DNA of 64,000 nt from Arabidopsis thaliana (taxonomy: Eukaryota; Streptophyta; Magnoliopsida; Brassicales; Brassicaceae): contig NC_003076.8 in NCBI RefSeq assembly GCF_000001735.4, positions 9,486,001 to 9,550,000 on the forward strand, written 5' to 3'. The position numbers and the translations under genes are program-made. Below the pieces are notes generated by a model, which saw nothing but the letters and a program-made list of their open reading frames with translations, was not told the origin of the DNA and did not search any database. Shown here one piece after another: positions 1-8,667 of the stretch. Each line of letters begins with the position of its first letter. Positions within the stretch are counted from its first letter, which is position 1.

Positions 1-177
1 TCGTCAGGTAGAGAAGCGATTGTAGCTGAAGAATTCGCCGCCGTGGACGACGGTTGGTGGATCTGGACTAGTGATTTGGCGTCGGAGGGATTTGGTAAAC
101 AAGATTTCATGAGCCATGAGAAATGGCGAGAATTGCAGTTTTCTGACATCAGAATTATCTTCAGAGAACAAATTTAA
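1..177 (+). CDS. C-terminal end of a protein-coding gene (partial)
   Basis: An open frame runs from base 1 to a TAA at 175-177 and codes for 58 residues. It is rich in Trp, Asp and Glu (WWIWTSDLASEGFG near the middle) and ends in IIFREQI. The composition is clearly coding and the frame has no internal stop, but the gene starts outside the window. From gene order in Arabidopsis it could be the last exon of a kelch-repeat gene just upstream of SYP41. I cannot prove that from 58 residues, and I do not recognise the family from the sequence itself. Confidence 0.6.
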   Translation, partial: SSGREAIVAEEFAAVDDGWWIWTSDLASEGFGKQDFMSHEKWRELQFSDIRIIFREQI

Positions 178-699
178 TTCTAAGATATGAAAATAAAATA
201 AATTATTATATCTGTGGGAGTTACGGAGTTGAGAGGGAAGTGTGATTTAAGAAAGTAAAAAGACTATGCACTAAATAAATAAATAGTACATACTGCTTTA
301 TACTCCATATACGTACACATGCAAATTCAACTACTTAGCTTTCGTTTATGGGTTATCTACTAAAGTACTAATCCTCTTTTAATATAATTAATGAAGTAAT
401 CTTAACTATAACTTTGTATAGTTTAACTTATATTAGGTACTAACTAGATCCGGCCATGCAGAAAATTATACAGCTAAGACTAAAAAGGATATGAATTTCA
501 CTTGTTTTTCAATTTTTGATAGTAACTCATACTCCATTGGCAATAAAACTACAAGGCCTTAAATGATTGTGGTTTTTCAAAAACATTTCTCCAAAAAAAA
601 ACAGGAAATCTAGTTTTTTGAGTGGTTTTAAGTATGTTTCCAAGACAAATTACAATCCATTTCCATATTTTTTTGGTTTTAAGTATGTTTCCAAGACAA
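178..699. other. AT-rich intergenic stretch / 3' flank
   Basis: No convincing reading frame. It holds the 3' flank of the partial gene and AT-rich sequence. The end of the stretch contains a short tandem duplication, annotated separately. Confidence 0.5.
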
Positions 700-700
700 A
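623..700. repeat. short tandem duplication (about 51-bp period)
   Basis: A 27-bp block beginning TGGTTTTAAGTATG and ending CAAGACAAA occurs at 623-649 and again at 674-700. The period is 51 bp. It lies directly left of the retroposon-like insertion. Confidence 0.75.
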
Positions 701-1529
701 CTAAAATCATCAATTAATTACTTAAATAATTAATTAAGTACCAAAGTTTTTTCTCTCTCTTCTCTTTCTAAATTCTTTCAGAGAGAGAGAAACCTCAAAC
801 TCACTTTGCCGTCCGAATTTTTTTCCGGCTACCGTCTTCTCTGATAGGGATTATCGTCTGGCAATTACCAGTTCTTTCCGGTGTTGGCCAGCTCTTGTCC
901 GGTATCATTCAGCTTTCACAGTGATGATGGTCGGCTATGCCGTCAGCGTTCTTTTGCTGCTTTTTGTTTTTTCATAAATTAGCTTTGCTTTCAATAAATC
1001 TCATTTGAGATGTGTTGGTGATAATGATAGAGCGGTTTTCGCTTTTTGTTACTTATTATCTAACCTGTTTTTCTTTTTGAGTTTAGAATTGCAGGAAACA
1101 AATCAGAGATTTGAGTTGGAAAAAAAAGTGATTTCCGTTGCATATTAACATTACCTTGAGCTGTTGTTTCTCTAATTAGGGCTTCGATTATTTTTACCGG
1201 TGAAAACCCATAAGATTCCATGTTTGATTTGTTAATCGACGTTGAATCTTCACCGGAGTCGATGTTTGACGGCGAAGGATGAAGTCGGGAAAACTTTGGA
1301 TTCTCATCCAGTACGTGTATTGGTTTCTCTCCAGCAGAAGACACGTGGCTTTGGATAGAGACAAAAGATAATATTTCTTCTTCCATAGACGGTTTCTCTG
1401 TTGGGCTTTAGTTGGGCCTAATATGTTTCTGTAGCTTTTTTGTTCTGGGGTATTTCATAATCCATGTAATATTTGACTTAAACAATAAAATTATCCCTAT
1501 TGCGAAAAAAAGACTAAAACCATCAACTA
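700..1529 (+). mobile_element. A-tailed retroposon-like insertion with target-site duplication (Sadhu-like?)
   Basis: A block of about 0.8 kb with a pyrimidine-rich start near 748-770 (CT repeats, then TTTCAGAGAGAGA) ends in a short A tail at about 1505-1511. It is flanked by imperfect direct repeats that match at 15 of 17 bases: ACTAAAATCATCAATTA at 700-716 and ACTAAAACCATCAACTA at 1513-1529. There is no credible long ORF; the 108-codon minus-strand frame inside looks fortuitous. Size, missing coding capacity, A tail and target duplication fit a non-autonomous retroposon such as the Arabidopsis Sadhu family. The family name is inference. Confidence 0.5.
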
Positions 1530-2723
1530 CTTTTTTTCATTTTATTTTTGTAAATAAATATATAACCAATAATTGGTAAACATCCATTGTAAATAAGATA
1601 ACTATATTTTAAATGATAATTGGTAAACATCCATGCACATGTTGTTTGAGGTTTTTTTTTGGTTATACATGTTCAAGGATTTTATTGAAGCACTATATAT
1701 AATATAAGTTTTAAATTTATTATATACATGCTACATTTAAAAAAGATAAAATATTATCATAAATTTTAAAAAATTCTTAGATATGTAATTTATTATATTT
1801 AAAGGTAATTTAAAGAATCATTAGAAACAGATAAAAAAAATAATGTGCTATCCAGGATAATACTATCTTTTTTAAGCGCTGATATAATCATTATTTAATT
1901 TTTTTTTTATATTTTTCTTTTAAAAACCCTCCAGCTAATTATCTACAAAAATAATAACACAAATTTAATATTAAAATTATAATTTTTGTCAACAGTATGA
2001 TTATAATATGGGTTTGAACCATGATAATGACACAATAACAATACAAGTTCAATTAGGCTATTTGGCATGACCAATTTCAAACTAGAGTTGAGAACTTGAG
2101 ATGTAATTTAATTCATATTAACTCATCACAAAAACGTGTATAAAGTTTTCATTGTTTCAAGTGAAAAATATTTATACATTTGTAAATGATATATGTTTTT
2201 AAAAGAACTAGAATGTTGAGAATTTGTAATTTATGCGAAGATACAATAACCGGAAAGTAAAAGATTTCAAACAAACTCGTTTTCACATTTGAATACTCCA
2301 CCATGTAGTGCTCGCAGCTACGATTCCATCTTGCCCGAAATCTGGTCACTCCAATGAACGTCTTCACCGGAAAATCCACAAGTTACAATGGTCAAAACCA
2401 TTTTGTCAAAAACAAGTTCCAACAACTATGACTGGAATCTTATACATTTTAAAAGAACACTTGACTTTAGCGTGAAGAGAGTATTTTGGCGTTGGTGCAC
2501 AGATCTCTCAACTCCTCAGACATCGACCTCTGACTATCTATGGTCTTCTTCTACACAATAATATTACGTACTAACTACTCTGCAAAGGATCTTAGTATTG
2601 TTAAATGCAAAGAAGTTGAAACCAAAAGCCCTGAAGGAAAACATGCGATGTTCGGGGCTAAAGAATGAAATAGTTAAGGATCGAACTTTTCTTATTGATC
2701 TAACCAGGGATTATAGTATCCGA
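1530..2723. other. AT-rich intergenic stretch and 3' UTR of the SNARE gene
   Basis: Very AT-rich from 1530 to 2100. A 76-codon minus-strand frame at 2149-2379 has no recognisable family and I do not call it a gene. The last 200-250 bases next to 2723 are probably the 3' UTR of SYP41. The motif AATTGGTAAACATCCAT occurs twice (about 1570 and 1618), a small local duplication. Confidence 0.5.
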
Positions 2724-4604
2724 TCACAAGAATATTTCCTTGAGGATTAAGAGTAGCAGCATGATGAAACAGAGGATGACAAGCACGGATGCGCACTTCA
2801 CCATACCTCCATGTCTCTGCGTTCGCTCTGCCTGTGAAGTTTTTTTATGCGATCCACTTCATTTAGAATTGGGACAAACAAATAGTTGGACATTAATGTT
2901 GAAGAGAGAACACTATTTTTACCTTCTGTAGTTGTTTGAGACCATCTTCAACAGTAGTAGCGACGTTTTCGATATTATAGTCTATCCGATCAACTATTGT
3001 ACCCTGCAATTAAACGGGTTGCTTTGAGTTTGTTTTTCGAAAGGAAGAAGACTCAAAAGCTAGACAAAGAGAATATGGGATTAAATAAGTTTAACCTGAT
3101 CTATCACAAGTGCAGAAAGATCCTTCATAATTTGAGCAAGATCGTTTACTGATTCTACAACCTGGACAATGACACAGACAACGAAGAAGAAAAAAGATTA
3201 TGATTGATTGCAAAAGAAAAAAAAAAACGTTGGTGAGCTACAAACAACTAAGAACAAAGACGTAGTGCAAGCACTTGCCTGTTGTATCTCTTTCTCCCTC
3301 TCTACAGATACTTCTTCACTCTTTTTTATCTTTGACATCTGATGCTCGTTTAACTAAAAAGGAATCGAGAAAAAATTCCATCAATAAAGAAGACATAAGA
3401 CGAATGATTGCTTTAAATCGATAGAATGAAACAGGTATAGGAGTCAAACCATATCGCCAAAGTCATCCTCTTCAGGTCTATATCTGTTTCTGCTCAGATT
3501 CATCTCTAAATCCATCCCATCCTGATAAATGATAATACATTTCAAGTCAAAGCTTCTTGAGAGGACAGAATAATATACTCTGAAAAAACAAGTACTAAAA
3601 GAATCTATCATCTATGAAATCGATGTAAAGAAGTTTCATTTGAGGCGGAGGAGCAGAAAGCAAACAAAAACTTCAAAGAATGAGACACTGCAACATCACA
3701 TAGTTTCCGGTATAAGAAATGCCAATTACACTAAAATAGATAATAGTTTCATACCTCTTTTTGCTGCCTCAAGCGTTTCAAATATGTTGACTGTTTTTTG
3801 CGAAGCTCCATAGAAAGAAGTTGGAGGTCAGTGGCAAGAGACCGCTGTTATTAAACACACATGATAAATCTTAGATAGCAATGGCAAATGCAGCAAAAAG
3901 AAAGGAAATGTGTTAAGAGCAGCTTCCATCAAGTCAAAACTACCTGCACATTTTTCCTAACATTTGAATCTTCAGAAGGCCCTGAAGCAGAAAGCCTCTG
4001 AAGTTGCTTCTCAGACTTCTTCAATAGAAAAGTTATCTCCTGTGTCAAAGACTCAATATTATGTTGATCTTCTTTACCATCCCCAAACGATGGCATTAAC
4101 GCCTTGGCATGAGCCTTTCCCAACTCAGCCATTTTAGTCCTTGCACGCTGTATATTCACAGATATCTCCTCAGAGACATCAACCCAAGCTGGTGGTAAGC
4201 CCACTGTTATCGCACCTTTACTAAAACATGACCAAAAATATCTCAGTAACTACTAACTCTCAGCTTAACGTAGCTCACAGACATTTACTTCAACTACACT
4301 ATCAATGATGTATTATCATTCTCATTGCTAAGCTAATCATTTCCAGTTAACCCTAATTGATCAAATTGTTCACCATTTTCACTGATAAAGAGAGAGAAGA
4401 GTACCTAGAAGTTCCAGGATCTTCGGTACTAATAGGAGCGTAAGAGCGATTCGGATTCAATAACGAAGTACTCGCCATCTCGATCACCGGACCAACGCCG
4501 CCGGATCGTGTTCCCGTCAATGAAGATGACGACAATGGAGCTCTGACGCTTCTCAGAGAGTTTCTGTACTTCCTAAACAGCAACGTACGATTCCTCGTCG
4601 CCAT
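2724..4604 (-). CDS. SYP41: Qa-SNARE syntaxin of the trans-Golgi network, SYP41 (TLG2-like)
   Basis: Eight coding exons in transcript order: 4405-4604, 3944-4220, 3755-3844, 3450-3521, 3279-3353, 3096-3161, 2923-3003, 2724-2831. Together they code for 322 residues, the size I remember for Arabidopsis SYP41 (At5g26980). The protein begins [16 protein letters not shown], has an N-terminal helical region, a SNARE motif over the last third with glutamine 260 as the likely zero-layer residue, and a C-terminal membrane anchor of about 20 residues ([16 protein letters not shown]). In this family it acts in membrane fusion at the trans-Golgi network with Qb/Qc SNAREs and VPS45. The intron after 3279 starts with GC, not GT (CAG/GCAAGT). 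An in-frame TTG lies three codons upstream, but the ATG at 4604 is the expected start. Confidence 0.95.
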
Positions 4605-5365
4605 GATCGTCAAAATTTGAAATCCCTAGAATCTCAATTTCACATCCAAATTCGAAATCAGCTCCGATCTGAACACAATCGCGGCTTCATCATCGACCGA
4701 GAATAAAACCGAACACAAAAATTGGGACTCCGACAAGGAAGTGCTCGGAGAGCGGCGAGATCAAAACTTTTTCCGATGAGGAAAGTAAACTCTCAGATTT
4801 GCAAATTGAGGTTTTCACTTTTCACTATTTCCCCAAAACTTAAAACTTTGGAAACAGTAAAAAAAAAAGTTAAAAAACAGTTGCGCGGCTAACTTTGTCC
4901 TGTTTCACCAGCTTACCAAATACAAACCAATAATATTTCGACACGTAAGCGTCGTACTAACAGCATGACGTTTTGATATTCCAAAAGGGAAAAACACGGC
5001 GGGTAAAAGGTTTAAACGGCATGCATTCGTGCGGGCTGTTAAAAAACAATTTAATACATGTAATAGAACTCATCTCTTCTATGTCTTTCACTCTCTCTCT
5101 CTCTCTATATCCAAAGAATTAAAAACCATAATAAAAAAAGAAGATAAAAAGACGAATTCCAGAAAAAAAAGACGCAAAATCGTCGTCGTCGTCTTCGTCT
5201 TTGCATTTCGTCGGAATCTTTTGATTCTTGAATCGGAATATCTCTGTTTTTGTTTTATCCGGACTCAAGATCAATTCGGATTCTTGGAATTTATTTGATT
5301 TTTTGTTGTTGTTGTTGAAAAAGTGGATTCTTTGGTTTCGATTTGTAATAATCTTCGTAGAAAAA
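4605..5365. promoter_or_regulatory. divergent intergenic region between SYP41 and Di19-6
   Basis: These 760 bases separate two divergently transcribed genes and must hold both promoters and 5' UTRs. There is a CT microsatellite at about 5089-5107 and a GTC-rich run (CGTCGTCGTCGTC) near 5180, both typical of Arabidopsis 5' UTRs. A GACACGT core at about 4939 resembles an ABRE/G-box half but is not a full G-box. Small ORFs at 5029-5298 and 5228-5581 overlap the UTR and exon 1 and look non-coding. Confidence 0.5.
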
Positions 5366-7639
5366 ATGGATTCTGATTCTTGGAGTGATCGTCTCGCATC
5401 GGCTTCAAGAAGATATCAGCTCGATTTCTTGTCTCGATCTGGTGAGTTTGATAAAAATTATAACTTGGATTTGTTCTTTCTTAATTTGAGATTTGATTGG
5501 TTTTGTCTTAAATTTAATCTTGATTCTATTGCAAAAATATCAATGATATTTAGACCTCAAATTTGTTTTCTTTTGAATTGATCAAGGATCGAGATTGACT
5601 GTAAGAGATTGACATTTTTGTTACTGTTCTGGTTTTCCGAACAAAATGGGACAAGACATTGATTGTGTCTTGTTCTGAATATTTGAAATGGTGATTGTTC
5701 AAATGTTTGTTTTGCTGATATTGAATTTAAGGAAAATGGAGGAAATAAATTCTGTCTTTTGAGGCATTTTACTAATGTGAGGCTTTAGGGATTGATTAAG
5801 CGTGTGTGTTTTGTTTCTAGGTTTTGGTATGAACTTAATGTCAAAAGCTGGAATCTTGATGATTCTTGTTTGACTTACAAGTAAATACAAAACTTCTTGT
5901 TGGTAAAAACGTTTTTAAAAGCTTTAGTTTCATCTCAAACTTAGACGTCTTTGCCAGGGAAGGTTTTATGATCTACTAGTTTCCATTCGTTTATTTAGAT
6001 ATCTTTGATGTTTCTTCTGAAACCCATTTGTATTGGAACTTCGAGAATGGAACGCGTTTTTAGTATTTCCCATTTTATTTTCTAGGCTTTTGTTTTGTAG
6101 TTGTCATTTTATTTTCTAGGCTTTTGTTTTGTAGTTGTCACATTTTCGAATGTTCTCTTGGCCGTGTTTGACTAGTTTCTTCATTTTTGAAAAACGCAGA
6201 CAATTTCTTGGGGTTTGAGGAGATAGAAGGAGAAGATGACTTCAGGGAGGAGTATGCTTGCCCGTTCTGTTCAGACTATTTTGATATCGTCTCTCTATGC
6301 TGTCACATTGATGAAGATCATCCTATGGATGCAAAAAATGGGGTAGATATTTCCTCAATGTTACCTTTCTCTCGTTTTGAATCAAAATCTATTTATTGTT
6401 TCATCATATCATTCTTGGTAAGAGCACTGTTCTATGTTTAGTAGTTACTGGTCTTGGATATAAAGAAAGTGAAAGTAACCTAATGAAATGCGTCGAAATA
6501 GTATTTGGAATTGCCACTCAGTGTTCCTCAGAGAAGAAATCAACTCTAGGACACTTGTTTATTGCTACAATAGCAAGATTTGTTTTCAATTCTGCGTTTT
6601 GACATTGTTAATCTTGTAGGTATGTCCCATTTGTGCGGTGAAAGTGAGCTCTGATATGATTGCTCATATAACCCTACAACATGCAAATATGTTCAAGATA
6701 TCCTTTTTGCTCTCTCTACCAGTTATATTTTTAACGATCATGTACTTATCTGATTCTTCCAATGAGTTGTGTTAATGATATGAATACTTCCTGATTTATG
6801 ATTTAGGAAATAGTTTAGGATTTACTTTTCCTAGAGTCTTTTATTTATGTTCTGTTAGAAGTAAGGGTTAGGTTTTGTTTGTGAAACCTAACCAAGCAAT
6901 TGAGAGCTTTGGAGGATTCTATTGAGTTTATACTCTTGTTGCTTTATTGTTCTATCTTTTCTACTATCATAATAAAGATTTTATCTCTAACAGTTACATT
7001 CCTTAACAAAATATTACGTGACGCGGAAAAGGAAATCAAGAAGAGGCGGGGCTCAATCCATGCTATCGATCTTGAAGAGAGAGTTTCCTGATGGAAATTT
7101 TCAGAGCCTATTTGAAGGAACATCACGTGCTGTATCCTCTTCTTCTGCCAGTATAGCTGCTGATCCTTTACTGTCTTCATTCATTTCACCAATGGCTGAT
7201 GACTTTTTCATTTCTGAGTCAAGTCTATGTGCAGACACAAGTTCTGCCAAGAAAACATTGAATCAGAGTTTGCCTGAAAGGTATGCTTCCACATTCTCAT
7301 TTGGATTACACTTCTGGATGATATCCTCATTGATTTCTTGATCATTCTTGTTAAGTCATCGCATATTACTCATCCTTAGTTTTTATGAGCCTTAATGGAA
7401 TTTAGTTGATCCCTTGTTTTACCAATAACCTAAAAGCTCTTGTGATCTGAGTGTTTTTTTTGTTGTTGTTGTAGAAATGCAAATTGCAGAGTTTGTTATG
7501 ATGGTTCTTGTCTTGATCTGTCTTATACAGGAATGTTGAGAAGCAGTCTCTTTCAGCAGAGGATCACAGAGAAAAGTTGAAACAGAGCGAGTTCGTTCAA
7601 GGGATATTGAGCTCTATGATTCTTGAAGACGGCTTATAA
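5366..7639 (+). CDS. Di19-6: Di19-family zinc-finger protein (drought-induced 19 homolog)
   Basis: Five exons (5366-5441, 6200-6342, 6620-6697, 7018-7280, 7531-7639) give 222 residues. The start MDSDSWSDRL is conserved in the family. Two Di19-type C2H2 fingers are visible: Cys46, Cys49, His61, His66 and Cys75, Cys78, His89, His94. A basic stretch (TRKRKSRRGG) follows and may serve nuclear localisation. The C-terminal half is Ser-rich and ends near LSSMILEDGL, the usual Di19 C-terminal region. Members act in the nucleus in drought, salt and light responses. I remember this locus as At5g26990. Intron 3 is a U12-type AT-AC intron, annotated separately. Confidence 0.93.
6698..7017 (+). other. U12-type AT-AC intron in Di19-6
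   Basis: The intron starts with ATATCCTTT directly after the AAG codon at 6697 and ends in AC before GTG at 7018. TTCCTTAAC, the U12 branch-site consensus, lies at 6999-7007. The exons join in frame between the second zinc finger and the basic segment. All three minor-spliceosome signals match the consensus, so splicing should need U11/U12 and U4atac/U6atac. Confidence 0.93.
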
Positions 7640-8058
7640 AGGAGAAACATATTCCGGTAACTTGTCTACGGTTAGATGATTCAGCGATTGGAAAATGTAA
7701 CGGCTTTGTTGTGTTAAACGCAACAATTGATTTGGGAAAGGGTTTGGGAATAAGCAGAATAATGTAAAAGAGAGACATGATAATGAGTATTATTTTTAAC
7801 TTATGAACTACATATTTGCTTTAATGAACACTCGAATTGTCTGTACACCGTAGGTCTTACAAAAAGAAACCAAAAAAAGGTATGTATTTGATCATATATT
7901 TGCACTGAGTTTTCTGGTCTTACTATGGTGTTTTGTATCAAAAGTTTGATGAAACTATTTGGGGTTAGAAAGATCGCAGAGTTTTAATTTTCGGTTTTGA
8001 CAAATTAAAAATGTGTAAACCAACCAACTAGACAAGGACATAACCTAAAGGATAAAAA
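7640..8058. other. 3' UTR of Di19-6 and intergenic sequence
   Basis: The first 200 or so bases are likely the Di19-6 3' UTR. No other coding or RNA signal is seen before the 3' box of the U4 gene. Confidence 0.5.
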
Positions 8059-8073
8059 TTGAACTAAGAATTG
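8059..8073 (-). terminator. plant snRNA 3' box of the U4 gene
   Basis: On the minus strand the sequence is CAATTCTTAGTTCAA, which fits the plant Pol II snRNA 3' box CA(N3-10)AGTNNAA exactly. It lies a few bases past the predicted RNA end, where 3' end formation is expected. Confidence 0.8.
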
Positions 8074-8079
8074 TAGAGC

Positions 8080-8227
8080 TTTACCCGGAAGGGAGCTCTT
8101 CCAGAAATTCTCGAAGGCCCAAGACAAGCTTAGGCCTAGGAGGGGGTTTGGAAATAGTTTTCAACCAGCAATAGACGCGCCTCGGTTAAGACCTCATTAG
8201 CTGCGTCATTGCCCCAAGCGCAAAGAT
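8080..8227 (-). ncRNA. U4 spliceosomal snRNA gene
   Basis: The RNA should begin ATCTTTGCGCTTGGGGCAA, the start of plant U4, and continues with the U6-pairing segments and 5' stem-loop (AATGAGGTCTTAACCGAGGCG), then TATTGCTGGTTGAAAAC. An Sm-type site AATTTCTGG comes near the end, followed by a short 3' hairpin. U4 pairs with U6 in the tri-snRNP and keeps U6 inactive until spliceosome activation. The Sm site carries a C inside the U run, which differs from the usual AATTTTTGG. Upstream and downstream signals are complete, so this is probably transcribed. The 3' end is placed to within about 6 bases. Confidence 0.88.
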
Positions 8228-8254
8228 GACTTTCTACAGAGTGAGAGCCTCTTA

Positions 8255-8307
8255 ATTTATAGCCAAGCAAAACCTATGAAGCCAATATATGCTTCCGATG
8301 TGGGACT
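8255..8307 (-). promoter_or_regulatory. USE and TATA box of the U4 snRNA gene
   Basis: On the minus strand AGTCCCACATCG at 8296-8307 matches the plant upstream sequence element RTCCCACATCG. A TATA box (TATAAAT, 8255-8261) follows after 34 bases and lies 28 bases before the RNA start at 8227. A USE-TATA gap of four helical turns is what selects RNA polymerase II rather than III in plant snRNA genes. Confidence 0.9.
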
Positions 8308-8410
8308 TTTTGGTGTACCAAACAATATAATGTACACGTCGTCACTTGAGTTCCTGATATTTCTGTTTTGTCCATATTGAAAACAGGTTTCTAACCTAAG
8401 GCATAACAGA

Positions 8411-8423
8411 TTGAGACTAATTG
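8411..8423 (-). terminator. 3' box of the U1 gene (near-consensus)
   Basis: On the minus strand CAATTAGTCTCAA follows the U1 end after a few bases. It has the CA(N)AGT layout of the plant 3' box with one departure in the last half (AGTCTCAA against AGTNNAA). Confidence 0.6.
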
Positions 8424-8426
8424 AAT

Positions 8427-8591
8427 GGTAGGGGCTGCGCGAACGCAAACCCCTTCTGCCACAAATAATGACGTAGGATCCTCCTCAAGGGAAGACCTTA
8501 GGCATAGCACCCCAACGGTATGTGCAATGCGGTCACTAGCCTAGGCCACTCGTCTTGTTGATCGCGAGTAGACCCCGTCCAGGTAAGTAAT
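8427..8591 (-). ncRNA. U1 spliceosomal snRNA gene (divergent variant)
   Basis: The 5' end holds ACTTACCTGG, the segment that pairs with 5' splice sites, and the RNA is about 165 bases, the normal U1 length. Stem-loop 1 is kept by compensatory pairing (CUACUCG with CGAGUGG). Its loop reads GATCAACAAG where plant U1 usually has GATCAAGAAG, the U1-70K contact. The U1A-binding ATTGCAC is intact, a Sm-like ATTATTTGTGG is present, and the 3' hairpin (GCGTTCGCGCAGCCCC) is typical. The first base is T where A is usual. U1 recognises 5' splice sites. The variation suggests a minor copy or a gene starting to decay, although its promoter is intact. Confidence 0.88.
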
Positions 8592-8613
8592 TTGCTCGAA
8601 ACGTCTGCTTCTC

Positions 8614-8667
8614 TATATATACTCTGCGTCCCCTTGTCATTATTTTGGATCTAAGCGATGTGGGACT
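8614..8667 (-). promoter_or_regulatory. USE and TATA box of the U1 snRNA gene
   Basis: AGTCCCACATCG on the minus strand at 8656-8667 is the USE. A TATA stretch (TATATATA region, 8614-8621) starts 34 bases downstream and lies about 25-30 bases before the RNA start. The spacing equals that of the U4 gene, as expected for Pol II transcription. Confidence 0.88.

Noticed and set aside
1060-1386. 108-codon minus-strand frame as a gene
   Set aside because: It lies inside the A-tailed insertion, has no recognisable domain, and its frame looks accidental.
2149-2379. 76-codon minus-strand frame
   Set aside because: No family match, no clear promoter or splice signals, and AT-rich surroundings. Left as intergenic.
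8059-8667. A functional link between the snRNA pair and the neighbouring U12 introns
   Set aside because: The genes are U1 and U4 of the major spliceosome. U12 introns need U11/U12 and U4atac/U6atac, so the closeness is probably coincidence.
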